Assembly: GCF_002286815.1 (NCBI RefSeq)
Contig: NZ_MUNM01000065.1
Coordinates: 1-64,000, forward strand
From: Pseudomonas sp. PICF141
GTDB taxonomy: Bacteria; Pseudomonadota; Gammaproteobacteria; Pseudomonadales; Pseudomonadaceae
Direction of reading: 5' to 3'
DNA: 64,000 nucleotides
Part shown: positions 42,941 through 51,869 of the stretch, in pieces
Layout: the number at the start of each line of letters is the position of its first letter
Numbering within the stretch: position 1 is the stretch's first letter
The notes under the pieces: model-generated
Told to the model about the DNA's origin: nothing
Seen by the model: the letters and a program-made list of their open reading frames with translations, nothing else
Databases searched by the model: none
Translations under genes and position numbers: made by a program

Positions 42941-43125
42941 CCTCACAACCCGTTTTAATTAAGAAAACGCGTTACCAGTACCGCCCAGCGGCCCCCAGCC
43001 CCCCTACCCGCAAAAAGCGGGAACTTCGCTCCAAATCCCCTATCTCAAAGACACTTCGCCGTCCAGGCGGGCTCTGTTTTTTGGCCGCTGTCGACATAGC
43101 GGCATGCCCTTTGAGATTTGTGCCG

Positions 43126-44115
43126 ATGGTCCATAAAAACCTACAAGACACATCCCTTCCACAGTGGCCAGAAGCCGCGCAAACCCTGATGGCGCTGATG
43201 CATGCCCAAGGCGAAGTGGCGCGCCTGAGCGAACGCGAACAGCTGTTCAGCTCGCTGCTGGTCAGCGTCAATGCCGTGCTTTGGGCATACAACTGGGAAA
43301 CCCGCCAGGTACTCTACGTCAGCCCGGCCTATGAACGGATTTTCGGCCGCCCCGCCGGTCTGTTGCTGTCCGACTGCAACCAGTGGCGCGACAGCATCTA
43401 TCCCGACGATCTGGACTATGCCGAACGCAGCCTGGCACAAGTGCTGGTCAAAGGCGCCGTTGAAGATCGCGAGTACCGCATCGTCGCTGCCGATGGCCAG
43501 GTCCGCTGGCTCAGCGACAAGTGTTTCATCAACCGTCAGGCCGAGCCGGGTCAACCGCTGATCATCGTTGGCATTGCCGAAGACATCACCGAAAAAAAGC
43601 AGATGCAAGCCGAGCTGCAACACCTGGCCAGCACCGATGTGTTGACCCAAAGCAGCAATCGCCGACACTTTTTCGAATGCGCCCATCGCGAATTCGAGCA
43701 GGCGCGACTGAACGGCGCGCCGTTGGCGTTCCTGCTGCTGGACATCGATGACTTCAAAGTAATCAATGACACCCACGGTCATCAGGAGGGCGATAAAGTG
43801 CTGCAACGCATCGCCGAGAGCGGTCGCGCGGCCCTGCGGCGTGGTGATCTGTTCGGACGGATCGGCGGCGAAGAATTCGCAGCCGTGTTTCCCGGCTGTG
43901 CACCGGACATGGCGATGCAAGTAGCGGAACGCCTGCAACGGGAAATTCAGCGGTTAAGCTTCAGCCATGATGATCAGACCTTTGGCATCACCGTCAGCCA
44001 GGGCCTGAGCAGCCTGACATACGAGGATGAAAGCATCGACAGTCTGTTCGCCCGCGCCGATGCGGCGATGTACCAGGCCAAGCGCCAGGGCAAGAACCGC
44101 ATCATTTCTGGCTGA
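43126..44115 (+). CDS. PAS-GGDEF diguanylate cyclase
   Basis: A soluble diguanylate cyclase of 329 residues. The PAS domain (about 40-160) has AYERIFGRPAGLLLSDCNQW and ends in the PAC segment GIAEDITEKKQ. The GGDEF domain (about 170-329) has the active-site GGEEF and, five residues before it, RRGD, the RxxD inhibitory site for product feedback, so it should be an active, feedback-controlled enzyme. The ATG at 43126 gives a protein matching PA0290 in size; an open extension upstream runs through a REP and is rejected. Confidence 0.85.
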   Translation: MVHKNLQDTSLPQWPEAAQTLMALMHAQGEVARLSEREQLFSSLLVSVNAVLWAYNWETRQVLYVSPAYERIFGRPAGLLLSDCNQWRDSIYPDDLDYAERSLAQVLVKGAVEDREYRIVAADGQVRWLSDKCFINRQAEPGQPLIIVGIAEDITEKKQMQAELQHLASTDVLTQSSNRRHFFECAHREFEQARLNGAPLAFLLLDIDDFKVINDTHGHQEGDKVLQRIAESGRAALRRGDLFGRIGGEEFAAVFPGCAPDMAMQVAERLQREIQRLSFSHDDQTFGITVSQGLSSLTYEDESIDSLFARADAAMYQAKRQGKNRIISG

Positions 44116-44140
44116 GCTCGAATTGAAATTCAACGCAAAA

Positions 44141-44232
44141 CTTGTGGGAGCGGGCTTGCCCGCGATGGCGGACTATCAGCCACATCAATGCTGAATGCCA
44201 GACCCTCATCGCGGGCAAGCCCGCTCCCACAG
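44141..44232. repeat. REP-like inverted pair, family C
   Basis: TGTGGGAGCGGGCTTGCCCG CGATGG and its complement CATCGCGGGCAAGCCCGCTC CCACA enclose about 40 bases, forming a long hairpin between the convergent cyclase and HDOD genes. Confidence 0.95.
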
Positions 44233-44246
44233 GTATTGCATAAAAG

Positions 44247-45461
44247 TTATTTTTTGCGCAAACGCATCAGTTCCGGCAATCCGATCTTGAGCAACCGCGC
44301 TGTGCGGCTCCTGGCCAGTGCCTCGACGCCCTCATGCTCAGTCAGGCGCGCCAGTTGTGCGGCCATGTTCATCACCAGCGCTTCGCGGGAGTAAACCCCG
44401 CCACCGAACTGGTAAACCGCCGCAATCAGCTCCCGCAGCTCCAAGGGCAGGCGCCAGCGGGTCCGTAGCGCCGAACCATAGGCCGCGCCGAATTCGGCCA
44501 AAGCATCGCCGACTTCCTGCCATTCATCCAGCTCACCGCCGGCCTGCTTCCACTCCTGCAAACAACGCAGCAACGCCAGGTCGCCGAGGCAATGCAGCAT
44601 GCCTGCGCAATAACAGCGCGCCTGATCCAGATCCAGCAAACGCGCCAGTGTCCGGGCGTATTCGGCGGTGTGCAGCGACAACTCCCAATAACGCTCGGCA
44701 TAGTCCGCCAGCTGCGGATCGCTGAGCCGGGCACTGCGTTTGAGAGCGAGCCCCAGAATCAGGTTCATGCTTTGCCCGGTGCCCAAGCGTTGCAGCGCCT
44801 GGGCCAGGGTTTGCACAGCGACGCCATGATGCTGGGCTGCGCTGTTGGCGGCGGCGATCAGGACAGCGGTAATTTGCGGGTCCGTGCGGATTTTGTCTTC
44901 CAGCCGTGTCAGGTCGAGGCCATCGGGATTGAGGCTGCGGTTGATCGCCACCTGCACATCGGTCATCAATGGCGCACCCTCCGCCAGCTCGCGACGTCGC
45001 TCCAGGTACACCGACAAGGTCATGCCTGGCGCCAATGACGGCGCCTCGCAGGACACCTCTTCGCCGGCGTTCAGCAGCAAATCCTGCAAGCGCTGGGTCA
45101 GGGTTTCGATGTTCAAGGGTTTGGTCAGGTACGCCGTTGGCGCCAGAGGCAAGACTTCGCGCACGCTGGCGCTGTCGTTGCGGCTGCTCATCAGAATGAA
45201 GGGCAGCGGCGGATTACGCTTGCGCTGCCGGACATTGCGCAAGACGTTCAGGCCATCGACGCCAGGCAATTCCCAGTCGACGATCACCAGGTCGTAAGGA
45301 TTTTCCGCCAACAGCTGCAGGGTCTCCTGGCCATCAGCACACAGGTCCAGCCGCGCGTCGCAACGCACATTCAATAACACCTGCTTGAGCAAGTCGCGGG
45401 ACCAGGGATCGGCCTCGGCAATCAGCACACGCGGCACAGCGGGTAACACCACAGCAGTCAT
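44247..45461 (-). CDS. Receiver-HDOD response regulator
   Basis: A signalling protein of 404 residues. The N-terminal receiver (about 10-130) has the phosphorylatable Asp in LVIVDWELPG and the Lys in AYLTKPL. The HDOD domain follows (about 180-370), with paired conserved segments around AANSAAQHHGVAVQTLAQALQRLG and the HCLGDLALLRCL region, here without the full HD catalytic pair. HDOD proteins act in signalling through protein contacts. The ATG at 45461 is preferred over a longer open frame. No DNA-binding domain is seen. Confidence 0.8.
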   Translation of the reverse strand: MTAVVLPAVPRVLIAEADPWSRDLLKQVLLNVRCDARLDLCADGQETLQLLAENPYDLVIVDWELPGVDGLNVLRNVRQRKRNPPLPFILMSSRNDSASVREVLPLAPTAYLTKPLNIETLTQRLQDLLLNAGEEVSCEAPSLAPGMTLSVYLERRRELAEGAPLMTDVQVAINRSLNPDGLDLTRLEDKIRTDPQITAVLIAAANSAAQHHGVAVQTLAQALQRLGTGQSMNLILGLALKRSARLSDPQLADYAERYWELSLHTAEYARTLARLLDLDQARCYCAGMLHCLGDLALLRCLQEWKQAGGELDEWQEVGDALAEFGAAYGSALRTRWRLPLELRELIAAVYQFGGGVYSREALVMNMAAQLARLTEHEGVEALARSRTARLLKIGLPELMRLRKK

Positions 45462-45548
45462 CGCACACTCCAACGGCAATGCTTGCACCTTAGACAATGA
45501 TGGCCATTCGATACAGCTCAATTGCCTTCGATCTTTTCACGCGGGTAC

Positions 45549-45575
45549 AAAAAAACCCGCCGAAGCGGGTTTTTT
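45549..45575 (-). terminator. Bidirectional intrinsic terminator after gabT
   Basis: AAAAAACCCGC-CGAA-GCGGGTTTTTT is a perfect hairpin with a tetraloop and a T run on either strand. It lies 22 bases after the gabT stop and also faces the HDOD gene's upstream region. Confidence 0.9.
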
Positions 45576-45596
45576 GTCGATCAGGTCACAAATCAA

Positions 45597-46874
45597 TCAG
45601 AGCTCGGCGAAGCACTCTTCGATGATTGCCAGACCTTTGTCCAGTTGCTCGTCCGGCGAGGTCAACGGTACCAGTACCCGCAAAACGTTGCCGTAGGTGC
45701 CACACGACAGCAGGATCAAGCCCTTGTCACGCGCCTTGGCCACAACGGCTGCTACGGCAGTCGGGTTCGGCTTGTGCGTGTCGCCGTTTTCGAACAGCTC
45801 GACTGCGATCATCGCGCCCAAGGCACGTACTTCGCCGATCACCGGGTACTTGGCCTGGATAGCTTTGAGGCCCGTCACCAGACGCTCGCCGACCGCTTTG
45901 CAGCGATCCAGCAGGTGCTCTTCTTCGAACACTTCCATCACGGCCAGGGCCGCGGCGCAAGCGATCGGGCTACCGGCATAAGTACCGCCCAAGCCGCCTG
46001 GGGCGATAGCGTCCATGTATTCGGCCTTGCCGCACACACCGGCCAGCGGGAAGCCGCCGGCGATGGATTTGGCGAAGGTGGTCAGGTCGGCGGCAACGCC
46101 CATCTGCTCCATGGCGAAGAAGGTGCCGGTACGGCCAGCGCCCGTTTGAACTTCGTCAGCGATCAACAGAATGCCGTGCTGGTCGCACAAAGCGCGCAGA
46201 CGCTTCATGAACTCTTTAGGCGCAACATAGAAACCACCTTCGCCCTGAACCGGCTCGATGATGATCGCAGCGATGTCACGCGGCTCGGCGTCGTTCTTGA
46301 AGATGCGTTCGATGCTGGCGATCGAATCGTCGATGCTCACGCCGTGCAGTTCATTCGGGTACAGCGCGCGGAAGATGCCGCCTGGCATCAGGCCCATGCC
46401 GGCCGAGTAAGGCACGACTTTACCGGTCAGGCCCAGGGTCATCATGGTGCGACCGTGGTAAGCGCCGGTGAACGCGATCACACCGGCACGGCCAGTGGCG
46501 GCGCGGGCGATCTTGATCGAGTTTTCCACAGCTTCGGAGCCGGTGGTCACCAGCAGGGTTTTCTTGGCGAAATCACCCGGCACCTTGGCGTTGATTTTTT
46601 CGCACACTTCCACGTACGGCTCGTAGGCCAGTACCTGGAAGCAGGTATGGGTCAGCTTGTTCAGCTGTTCGGTCACGGCGGCGATGATTTTCGGGTGCAC
46701 GTGACCGGTGTTCAGCACGGCGATACCGCCGGCGAAGTCGATGAACTCGCGACCTTCAACGTCGGTCACGGTGGCGTTCTTCGCGTGGTCGGCGAAGATC
46801 GGGTGAATCTGGCCAACACCGCGCGGTACAGCGGCGGTGCGGCGGGCCATCAACTCAGCATTAGTCTTGCTCAT
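45597..46874 (-). CDS. gabT: 4-Aminobutyrate aminotransferase GabT
   Basis: A PLP-dependent class III aminotransferase, 425 residues, converting GABA and 2-oxoglutarate to succinate semialdehyde and glutamate. The PLP lysine is in TTFAKSIAGGFPLAGV, and DEVQTGAGRTG is the preceding aspartate-containing family block. VTTGSEAVENSIKIAR is the cofactor phosphate region. It lies 175 bases downstream of gabD in the same direction and probably shares its transcript. Confidence 0.95.
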   Translation of the reverse strand: MSKTNAELMARRTAAVPRGVGQIHPIFADHAKNATVTDVEGREFIDFAGGIAVLNTGHVHPKIIAAVTEQLNKLTHTCFQVLAYEPYVEVCEKINAKVPGDFAKKTLLVTTGSEAVENSIKIARAATGRAGVIAFTGAYHGRTMMTLGLTGKVVPYSAGMGLMPGGIFRALYPNELHGVSIDDSIASIERIFKNDAEPRDIAAIIIEPVQGEGGFYVAPKEFMKRLRALCDQHGILLIADEVQTGAGRTGTFFAMEQMGVAADLTTFAKSIAGGFPLAGVCGKAEYMDAIAPGGLGGTYAGSPIACAAALAVMEVFEEEHLLDRCKAVGERLVTGLKAIQAKYPVIGEVRALGAMIAVELFENGDTHKPNPTAVAAVVAKARDKGLILLSCGTYGNVLRVLVPLTSPDEQLDKGLAIIEECFAEL

Positions 46875-47049
46875 ACATTCCTCATTCGCCGCTCATCGGT
46901 CGGCGTGGTTCAAGGATTAAGTGGCGGGGAAGCAACTACGGCAGCATGCGATGATCGACTGCCACAGCGTTCCCGGCCACAGAGAAAATTCCGTTTGAAG
47001 CGTCGCAAAGGGACAGCGCTCTCGTGCCCTTTGCGCTTGAAGCATTGCC

Positions 47050-48492
47050 TTAGATGCCCAGGCAGAGGTATTTGATTTCCAGGTAATCTTCGATGCCGTA
47101 CTTGGAGCCTTCACGGCCCAGGCCCGACGCCTTGATGCCGCCGAACGGTGCGACTTCGTTGGAGATCAACCCGGTGTTGACGCCAACCATGCCGTATTCC
47201 AGGGCTTCAGCCACACGGAACACACGGCCCAGGTCGCGCGCATAGAAGTACGAGGCCAGACCGAACTCGGTGTCGTTGGACATCGCGATCACGTCAGCTT
47301 CATCTTTGAAGCGGAACAGAGGCGCCAATGGACCAAAGGTTTCTTCCTTGGCCACGGCCGCGTTGTTCGGCACGTTGGTCAGAATGGTCGGCTCGAAGAA
47401 GTTGCCTTGCATGCTCTTGCCGCCCGCCAGCACGGTGGCGCCTTTGCCGACGGCGTCAGCGATGTGCTCTTGCACCTTGGCCACGGCTTTCTCGTCGATA
47501 AGCGGGCCAGTGGTGGTGCCGTCTTCCAGACCGTTACCGATCTTGAGTTTGGCCACGGCCACTTTCAGTTTTTCGGCGAACGCGTCGTAGACCGAATCCT
47601 GAATGTACAGGCGGTTGGCGCAGACGCAGGTCTGGCCGTTGTTGCGGTACTTGGAAATGATCGCGCCTTCGACGGCCTTATCCAGGTCCGCGTCGTCGAA
47701 CACGATGAACGGCGCGTTACCGCCCAGCTCCAGCGACACTTTCTTGATGTCCTTGGCGCATTCGGTCATCAACTGACGACCGATTTCGGTCGAGCCGGTG
47801 AAGGACAGTTTGCGCACGATCGGGTTGCCGGTCAGCTCGCTGCCGATATCGCCAGCGCTGCCGGTCACCACACTGAACACGCCGTTCGGAATACCGGCAC
47901 GCTGAGCCAGCTCAGCCAGGGCGAACGCCGAGAACGGGGTTTGCGAAGCCGGCTTGAGCACCATGGTGCAACCAGCGGCCAGGGCCGGGCCGGCTTTACG
48001 GGTGATCATTGCGGCCGGGAAGTTCCACGGAGTAATCGCAGCGGTCACGCCGATCGGCTGCTTGATCACGATCAGGCGCTTGTCTGGCTGGTGGCCCGGA
48101 ATCACATCACCGTAAACGCGCTTTGCCTCTTCGGCAAACCACTCGATAAAGGAAGCGGCGTAAACGATCTCGCCCTTGGCTTCAGCCAATGGCTTGCCCT
48201 GCTCCAGGGTCATCAGACGCGCCAGGTCGTCCTGATTCTCGATGATCAGCTCGAACCAGCGACGCAACTTGTTCGCCCGCTCCTTGGCGGTCAGGCTACG
48301 CCAGGCCGGCAGCGCTTTATCAGCGGCTTCGATCGCACGGCGGGTTTCGGCAGCGCCCATTTTCGGCACAGTGCCCAGAATTTCGCCCGTTGCCGGGTTA
48401 TTGACCTTGATCGTCTGACCGTTGTCCGCATCAACCCAAGCGCCATCGATAAAGGCTTGCTGGCGGAACAACTGGGTGTCTTTAAGCTGCAT
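47050..48492 (-). CDS. gabD: Succinate-semialdehyde dehydrogenase GabD
   Basis: An NAD(P)-dependent aldehyde dehydrogenase of 480 residues, oxidising succinate semialdehyde to succinate. The catalytic Glu is in SLELGGNAPFIV and the catalytic Cys in NGQTCVCANR; the cofactor-binding loop reads FTGSTEIGRQL. The start at 48492 (MQLKDTQLFRQQAF) is the standard GabD start. With gabT it forms the GABA shunt, feeding carbon to the TCA cycle. Confidence 0.95.
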   Translation of the reverse strand: MQLKDTQLFRQQAFIDGAWVDADNGQTIKVNNPATGEILGTVPKMGAAETRRAIEAADKALPAWRSLTAKERANKLRRWFELIIENQDDLARLMTLEQGKPLAEAKGEIVYAASFIEWFAEEAKRVYGDVIPGHQPDKRLIVIKQPIGVTAAITPWNFPAAMITRKAGPALAAGCTMVLKPASQTPFSAFALAELAQRAGIPNGVFSVVTGSAGDIGSELTGNPIVRKLSFTGSTEIGRQLMTECAKDIKKVSLELGGNAPFIVFDDADLDKAVEGAIISKYRNNGQTCVCANRLYIQDSVYDAFAEKLKVAVAKLKIGNGLEDGTTTGPLIDEKAVAKVQEHIADAVGKGATVLAGGKSMQGNFFEPTILTNVPNNAAVAKEETFGPLAPLFRFKDEADVIAMSNDTEFGLASYFYARDLGRVFRVAEALEYGMVGVNTGLISNEVAPFGGIKASGLGREGSKYGIEDYLEIKYLCLGI

Positions 48493-48839
48493 GTCGGCTT
48501 TCCTTAACAGCACCGCGCGAGGCGGAGCGAATTATGATTGTAGAAAGGCGCCTTATAGGCTGCCGTCAGGGAAATCATTCACCGGGCTGAAGCACATAAA
48601 TAGCGCACAAATCGAACTCGTGCGGTTCAGCACCCAGACAAGAGCGTTTGAAATCTCAAACGAATCCTAGGATCAAAGGGGGTAAAGGACAATAGGCTGT
48701 TCGAAAAAAAGAACGAAAACGCCGCATTTGCCTATTTTTTCTGATCAGCGTAGCAAACGCAGGTTACGCTTTAGAAAAACGCAGGCTATTCAGCGGCATG
48801 GACGCCCGCAGCGCATATGAGTATCATGGCGCCCGCATC
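48493..48839. other. gabD upstream region
   Basis: About 350 bases between gabD and the tRNA. It should hold the gabD promoter and the tRNA promoter. A GTTC-N7-GAAC inverted repeat occurs near 48699. I see no gene, REP or clear named operator here. Confidence 0.5.
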
Positions 48840-48916
48840 GCACCAGTAGCTCAGCTGGATAGAGTACTGCCCTCCGAAGGCAGGGGTCGTGGGTTCGAAT
48901 CCCGCCTGGTGCACCA
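48840..48916 (+). tRNA. tRNA-Arg (anticodon CCG)
   Basis: A complete 77-base tRNA. The acceptor arms GCACCAG and CTGGTGC pair fully, the anticodon loop is CTCCGAA with anticodon CCG (reads CGG, arginine), the T loop is GGTTCGAATCC, and CCA is encoded. Such tRNA 3' ends are frequent integration sites, and the genes that follow look accessory. Confidence 0.97.
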
Positions 48917-48929
48917 TATGTAGAAGTGA

Positions 48930-48964
48930 GAAAGCCTCAGGCCGTAGGGTCTGGGGCTTTTTTG
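48930..48964 (+). terminator. Intrinsic terminator after the tRNA
   Basis: AAAGCCTCAGGCC and a complementary GGGTCTGGGGCTTTTTT form a hairpin with a T run 14 bases after the tRNA. Confidence 0.85.
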
Positions 48965-49020
48965 TGCCCGGCAAAATCAAAGGAGACCTTACCTGGAAAG
49001 CCTTCTTTTCGAACTGTCAC

Positions 49021-49905
49021 TCAATAGAAAATTTCACTTCGAATAGCCTGTATGACAATACTCGACAATCGCTCAGTCAACGGATCAGGATTAGCCTCTC
49101 GCCTATGCAGGGTCAGGGCTATAGAAGGTAACGGTGGCAACCCTCGTTCGTCGGCGATCAAGAGCTCGGTGCCAGGCTGCAAACCCAAGGCCGTTCTGAT
49201 CGTGTAACCCAAGCCCGCCTCGGTCGCCGCCGACAAGCCGTTGAGGCAGGAGCTGGTGAACGACAGCAACCAGGGAATCCCTTCGCGAGTCAGCGCTTCA
49301 GTGGCCATCGAATGGAACGGACAGGGCGCGTCGAACGCGATAATGGGCAACGGCGTTCCTGATTCGATACGCCAGTCAAGGTACTGGTGAGAAGAGCCTA
49401 TCCACTGCATGGGCAGTTCCGCCACCCTCTCCTGATACCCGGCTCTATTGACGTCCCCCCACACCACCGCGAGGTCGAGCGAGCCATTTTCGATCCGGCT
49501 CAGCAGATCAGCATTGCGCGCAATCCGGGCCTCGACTCGAACATCCGGATGGGCCCTGGCGAACCGACCGAGCACGGTTGGCAAGAAGCTGCTCAGGTCC
49601 TCCTGAAGCCCAAGACGTACCCACCCCTTGAGCTTGAGCTCGGAAACAGCCGTGATCGTCTCATCGTTCAGACTTAAAAGCCGTCGGGAATAATTGAGCA
49701 GCACCTCTCCGGTGTCCGTCAGGGCCAGCTTGCGACCTGCTTTTTTGAACAACGGCGAGCCCGCCTGGGCTTCCAGCTTCTTCAATTGGGCGCTGATGGC
49801 TGACGTCGAACGAGCGAGCTTTTGCGCCGCCTTGGCAAAGCTGCCCAATTCGACCCCGGTGACGAAACTGCGCATGACATCTAAATCGAAATTTACCGGT
49901 CTCAT
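49021..49905 (-). CDS. LysR-family transcriptional regulator
   Basis: A 294-residue LysR regulator. The N-terminal winged HTH (about 8-65) reads SFVTGVELGSFAKAAQKLAR and the effector-binding domain fills the rest. The ATG at 49905 follows AGGA; an upstream in-frame ATG lacks a site. It is divergent from an MFS transporter gene, 104 bases away, with an ACTC-N6-GAGT palindrome between them, so it very probably controls the transporter. Ligand unknown. Confidence 0.85.
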   Translation of the reverse strand: MRPVNFDLDVMRSFVTGVELGSFAKAAQKLARSTSAISAQLKKLEAQAGSPLFKKAGRKLALTDTGEVLLNYSRRLLSLNDETITAVSELKLKGWVRLGLQEDLSSFLPTVLGRFARAHPDVRVEARIARNADLLSRIENGSLDLAVVWGDVNRAGYQERVAELPMQWIGSSHQYLDWRIESGTPLPIIAFDAPCPFHSMATEALTREGIPWLLSFTSSCLNGLSAATEAGLGYTIRTALGLQPGTELLIADERGLPPLPSIALTLHRREANPDPLTERLSSIVIQAIRSEIFY

Positions 49906-49959
49906 GACAATCCTGTTTTTCGGGACGAACACGCAAAATAATTTGATATTCGAGACGAT

Positions 49960-49973
49960 ACTCTCATGCGAGT
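49960..49973. promoter_or_regulatory. Palindrome between LysR and MFS genes
   Basis: ACTCTCATGCGAGT is an interrupted palindrome (ACTC-N6-GAGT) in the 104-base divergent region, the usual place for a LysR operator. Function inferred from position only. Confidence 0.35.
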
Positions 49974-50009
49974 CTTTTAACCCACAACTATTGAACTGGT
50001 GGGATTCTT

Positions 50010-51311
50010 ATGCCTGTAGATAACGGTCACCGCTGGAAAGTGCTTGGCGTCGGCGTTGCGGCCAATGCAAGCTTTTCCAGTGTAGTGGGGGGACTACCCG
50101 CGACAGCTGTCTATATGAGAGCAACGTATCAACTTGATAACTCCGAGTTGGGGCTTGTTTTGGGAGTTCTAGGTTTGGGCATCGCCGTTAGCGAGATCCC
50201 TTGGGGGCTACTGACCGATCGTTGGGGGGATCGTCCTGTTTTGCTGACGGGGCTTCTCACCTCCGGGATCGCCTTGCTGGTACTGGCGATGCTTGCCTTC
50301 TCCGCACCCACGGTGGTCTTGCTGGCGGTAGGCCTGTTCGTGGTGGGCTTGCTTGGAAGCAGTGTCAACGGCGCCAGTGGTCGAGCGATCATGGCCTGGT
50401 TCAAAGAGGGCGAGCGAGGGTTGGCCATGAGTATTCGGCAAACGGCTGTGCCAGGGGGTTATGCCTTGGGGGCGGTGATGCTGCCCTATCTCGCTCACTC
50501 GTACGGATTTGTCGAAGTCTTCACCGCCTCAGCCCTGTTCTGCCTCATCGCAGGCCTGTTTGCGTGGTTCTGGCTGTATGAGCCTGATTTCTCCAGCAAT
50601 GCTGCGAAAAAGCAGAACCTGGAGGCTAGCAATAGCCCTTTGAAAGACTCGAGGGTCTGGCGAATCGTATTGGCCATCGGCCTGCTCTGCGCACCGCAAT
50701 TTGCCATTCTCACTTATGCAGCCGTGTTTTTTCATGACTTTGGCAACATCAATATCACGCTGGTTTCCGCTACGTTGGCGGTCATACAAATGGGTGCGAT
50801 CGTCAGCAGAATCTGGAGCGGGCGCTGGACCGATAAAAACAAAAACCGGCGCAGTTACCTTAAAGCCTGTGCCTGGTTGAGTGCGGTGACCTTTCTAGTG
50901 CTGGGCGTTACAGTTTCGGCAACCAGCTTCTACGGCATGAGCGAAACCCCGCTGGTCAGCGCCCTGATCATTGGTGTGATGGTCATTGCCGGGATCAGCG
51001 TGTCCGCCTGGCACGGCGTTGCCTACACAGAACTTGCCACACTGGCAGGGGCCAATCGGGCTGGCACAGCCTTGGCCATGGGCAACACCTGCGTCTTTGT
51101 CGTGCTGTTCGCGACGCCCATCGCTGCGTCCGCCCTCATGACTCATTTCTCCTGGGGCGTGGTGTGGCTGGCAGCTGCCTTTTGTGCATTGTTGACGGTG
51201 CCGCTCTTTCCCCGCACAGGTGAGCGTCCGTCACGCACAAGATGTGTTAGGCGGACGCTTACAGTCAGGCATGCACTTCACGATCAAGAACGTCCGCTAC
51301 CCACTGATTGA
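50010..51311 (+). CDS. MFS transporter
   Basis: A major facilitator superfamily carrier of 433 residues with about twelve membrane spans. The loop 2-3 motif is GLLTDRWGDRPVLLTG. The last 40 residues or so after VPLFPRTGERPS are polar and unlike MFS ends; the final part is read antisense through the 3' end of hicB, which suggests the native terminus was lost at a recombination joint. Substrate unknown. It probably pairs with the divergent LysR regulator. Confidence 0.8.
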   Translation: MPVDNGHRWKVLGVGVAANASFSSVVGGLPATAVYMRATYQLDNSELGLVLGVLGLGIAVSEIPWGLLTDRWGDRPVLLTGLLTSGIALLVLAMLAFSAPTVVLLAVGLFVVGLLGSSVNGASGRAIMAWFKEGERGLAMSIRQTAVPGGYALGAVMLPYLAHSYGFVEVFTASALFCLIAGLFAWFWLYEPDFSSNAAKKQNLEASNSPLKDSRVWRIVLAIGLLCAPQFAILTYAAVFFHDFGNINITLVSATLAVIQMGAIVSRIWSGRWTDKNKNRRSYLKACAWLSAVTFLVLGVTVSATSFYGMSETPLVSALIIGVMVIAGISVSAWHGVAYTELATLAGANRAGTALAMGNTCVFVVLFATPIAASALMTHFSWGVVWLAAAFCALLTVPLFPRTGERPSRTRCVRRTLTVRHALHDQERPLPTD

Positions 51312-51597
51312 TACTCTTGTGGGCTAGCTGCGCTTTTACGGCGACAGTTGCGTGGAGTGCCGGCGCTAAACGCAGACTGAGATGGCCAGAATAGGGCTTC
51401 TGCGGCGCACGTCTGAGCTTGGCGCAAGTATCCAGATAATCAGTGACGGCCTCTTCGAATGCATTTCGAAGCTCCTGTACCGACTCGCCGTGAAACCCAA
51501 CGACATCTCTAATACCAGCGATATGGCCGACAAACAGACCATCTTCCTCGCTGTATTCAATTCGGGCGGCATAGCCTTTGTAATTCATTACGCTCAT
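51265..51597 (-). CDS. hicB: HicB-family antitoxin, orphan
   Basis: A 110-residue antitoxin. The N-terminal partially degraded RNase H-like HicB fold reads YKGYAARIEYSEEDGLFVGHI and GESVQELRNAFEEAVTDYL; the C-terminal arc/ribbon-helix-helix-like DNA-binding segment is LAPALHATVAVKAQLAHKSINQWVADVL. The ATG overlaps (ATGA) the stop of a truncated hicA. With no intact toxin it may be a leftover or act as an antidote against a related toxin elsewhere. The gene overlaps the convergent MFS gene by 47 bases. Confidence 0.85.
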   Translation of the reverse strand: MSVMNYKGYAARIEYSEEDGLFVGHIAGIRDVVGFHGESVQELRNAFEEAVTDYLDTCAKLRRAPQKPYSGHLSLRLAPALHATVAVKAQLAHKSINQWVADVLDREVHA

Positions 51598-51689
51598 GGG
51601 GTGACTCCTGCTTGTTCTAGGAAAGCCCGAGCATCACGAACCTGGTAGGGCTTTGCTTCTTTGTCCGGGTGTGGTCGGTGAAAGGTGGC
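51594..51689 (-). pseudogene. hicA: 3' remnant of hicA toxin gene
   Basis: Immediately upstream of hicB, in the frame whose TGA overlaps the hicB ATG, 31 codons read ATFHRPHPDKEAKPYQVRDA and continue to LEQAGVTP. This is the C-terminal third of the HicA family in which the catalytic His lies in HRPHP. The matching N-terminal part (GSRVRF-like and earlier) is absent upstream, where the sequence changes character. The toxin gene is therefore 5'-truncated and should not be made. Confidence 0.75.
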
Positions 51690-51734
51690 GGATGAACCAG
51701 TCGCTGCCGATGCTCATCGCCTTACCCCACAACA

Positions 51735-51782
51735 TTTTCTGGGTAGTTCTTGGGGTAGTTTCTTGGGCGGTTTCTTGGGTAG
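51735..51782. repeat. Four tandem 12-base imperfect repeats
   Basis: Four copies of a unit close to TTTCTTGGGTAG run head to tail: TTTTCTGGGTAG, TTCTTGGGGTAG, TTTCTTGGGCGG, TTTCTTGGGTAG. They lie just upstream of the hicA stub at the far edge of the islet after the tRNA. Directly repeated short sites of this kind can be arm-type sites of an integrase; that is inference. Confidence 0.6.
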
Positions 51783-51869
51783 TCAGCGGAGCTGCTGCTA
51801 CCTTCCCCTACACCTGTTGCGTAAAACACGCCTAGATGGACTCAAGGTCAAACAGCATTTATCAATGAC

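Noticed and set aside
42889..43125. N-terminal extension of the PAS-GGDEF cyclase
   Set aside because: The extended frame passes through a REP half unit and encodes no recognisable domain; the ATG at 43126 gives the usual protein.
44141..44232. Repeats that might look like a CRISPR array
   Set aside because: The repeated units here and elsewhere are inverted REP pairs, not regularly spaced direct repeats, and no cas gene is present.
45522..47075. Plus-strand open frame of 517 codons over gabT
   Set aside because: Antisense to gabT, which has full aminotransferase motifs; the opposite strand shows no family motif.
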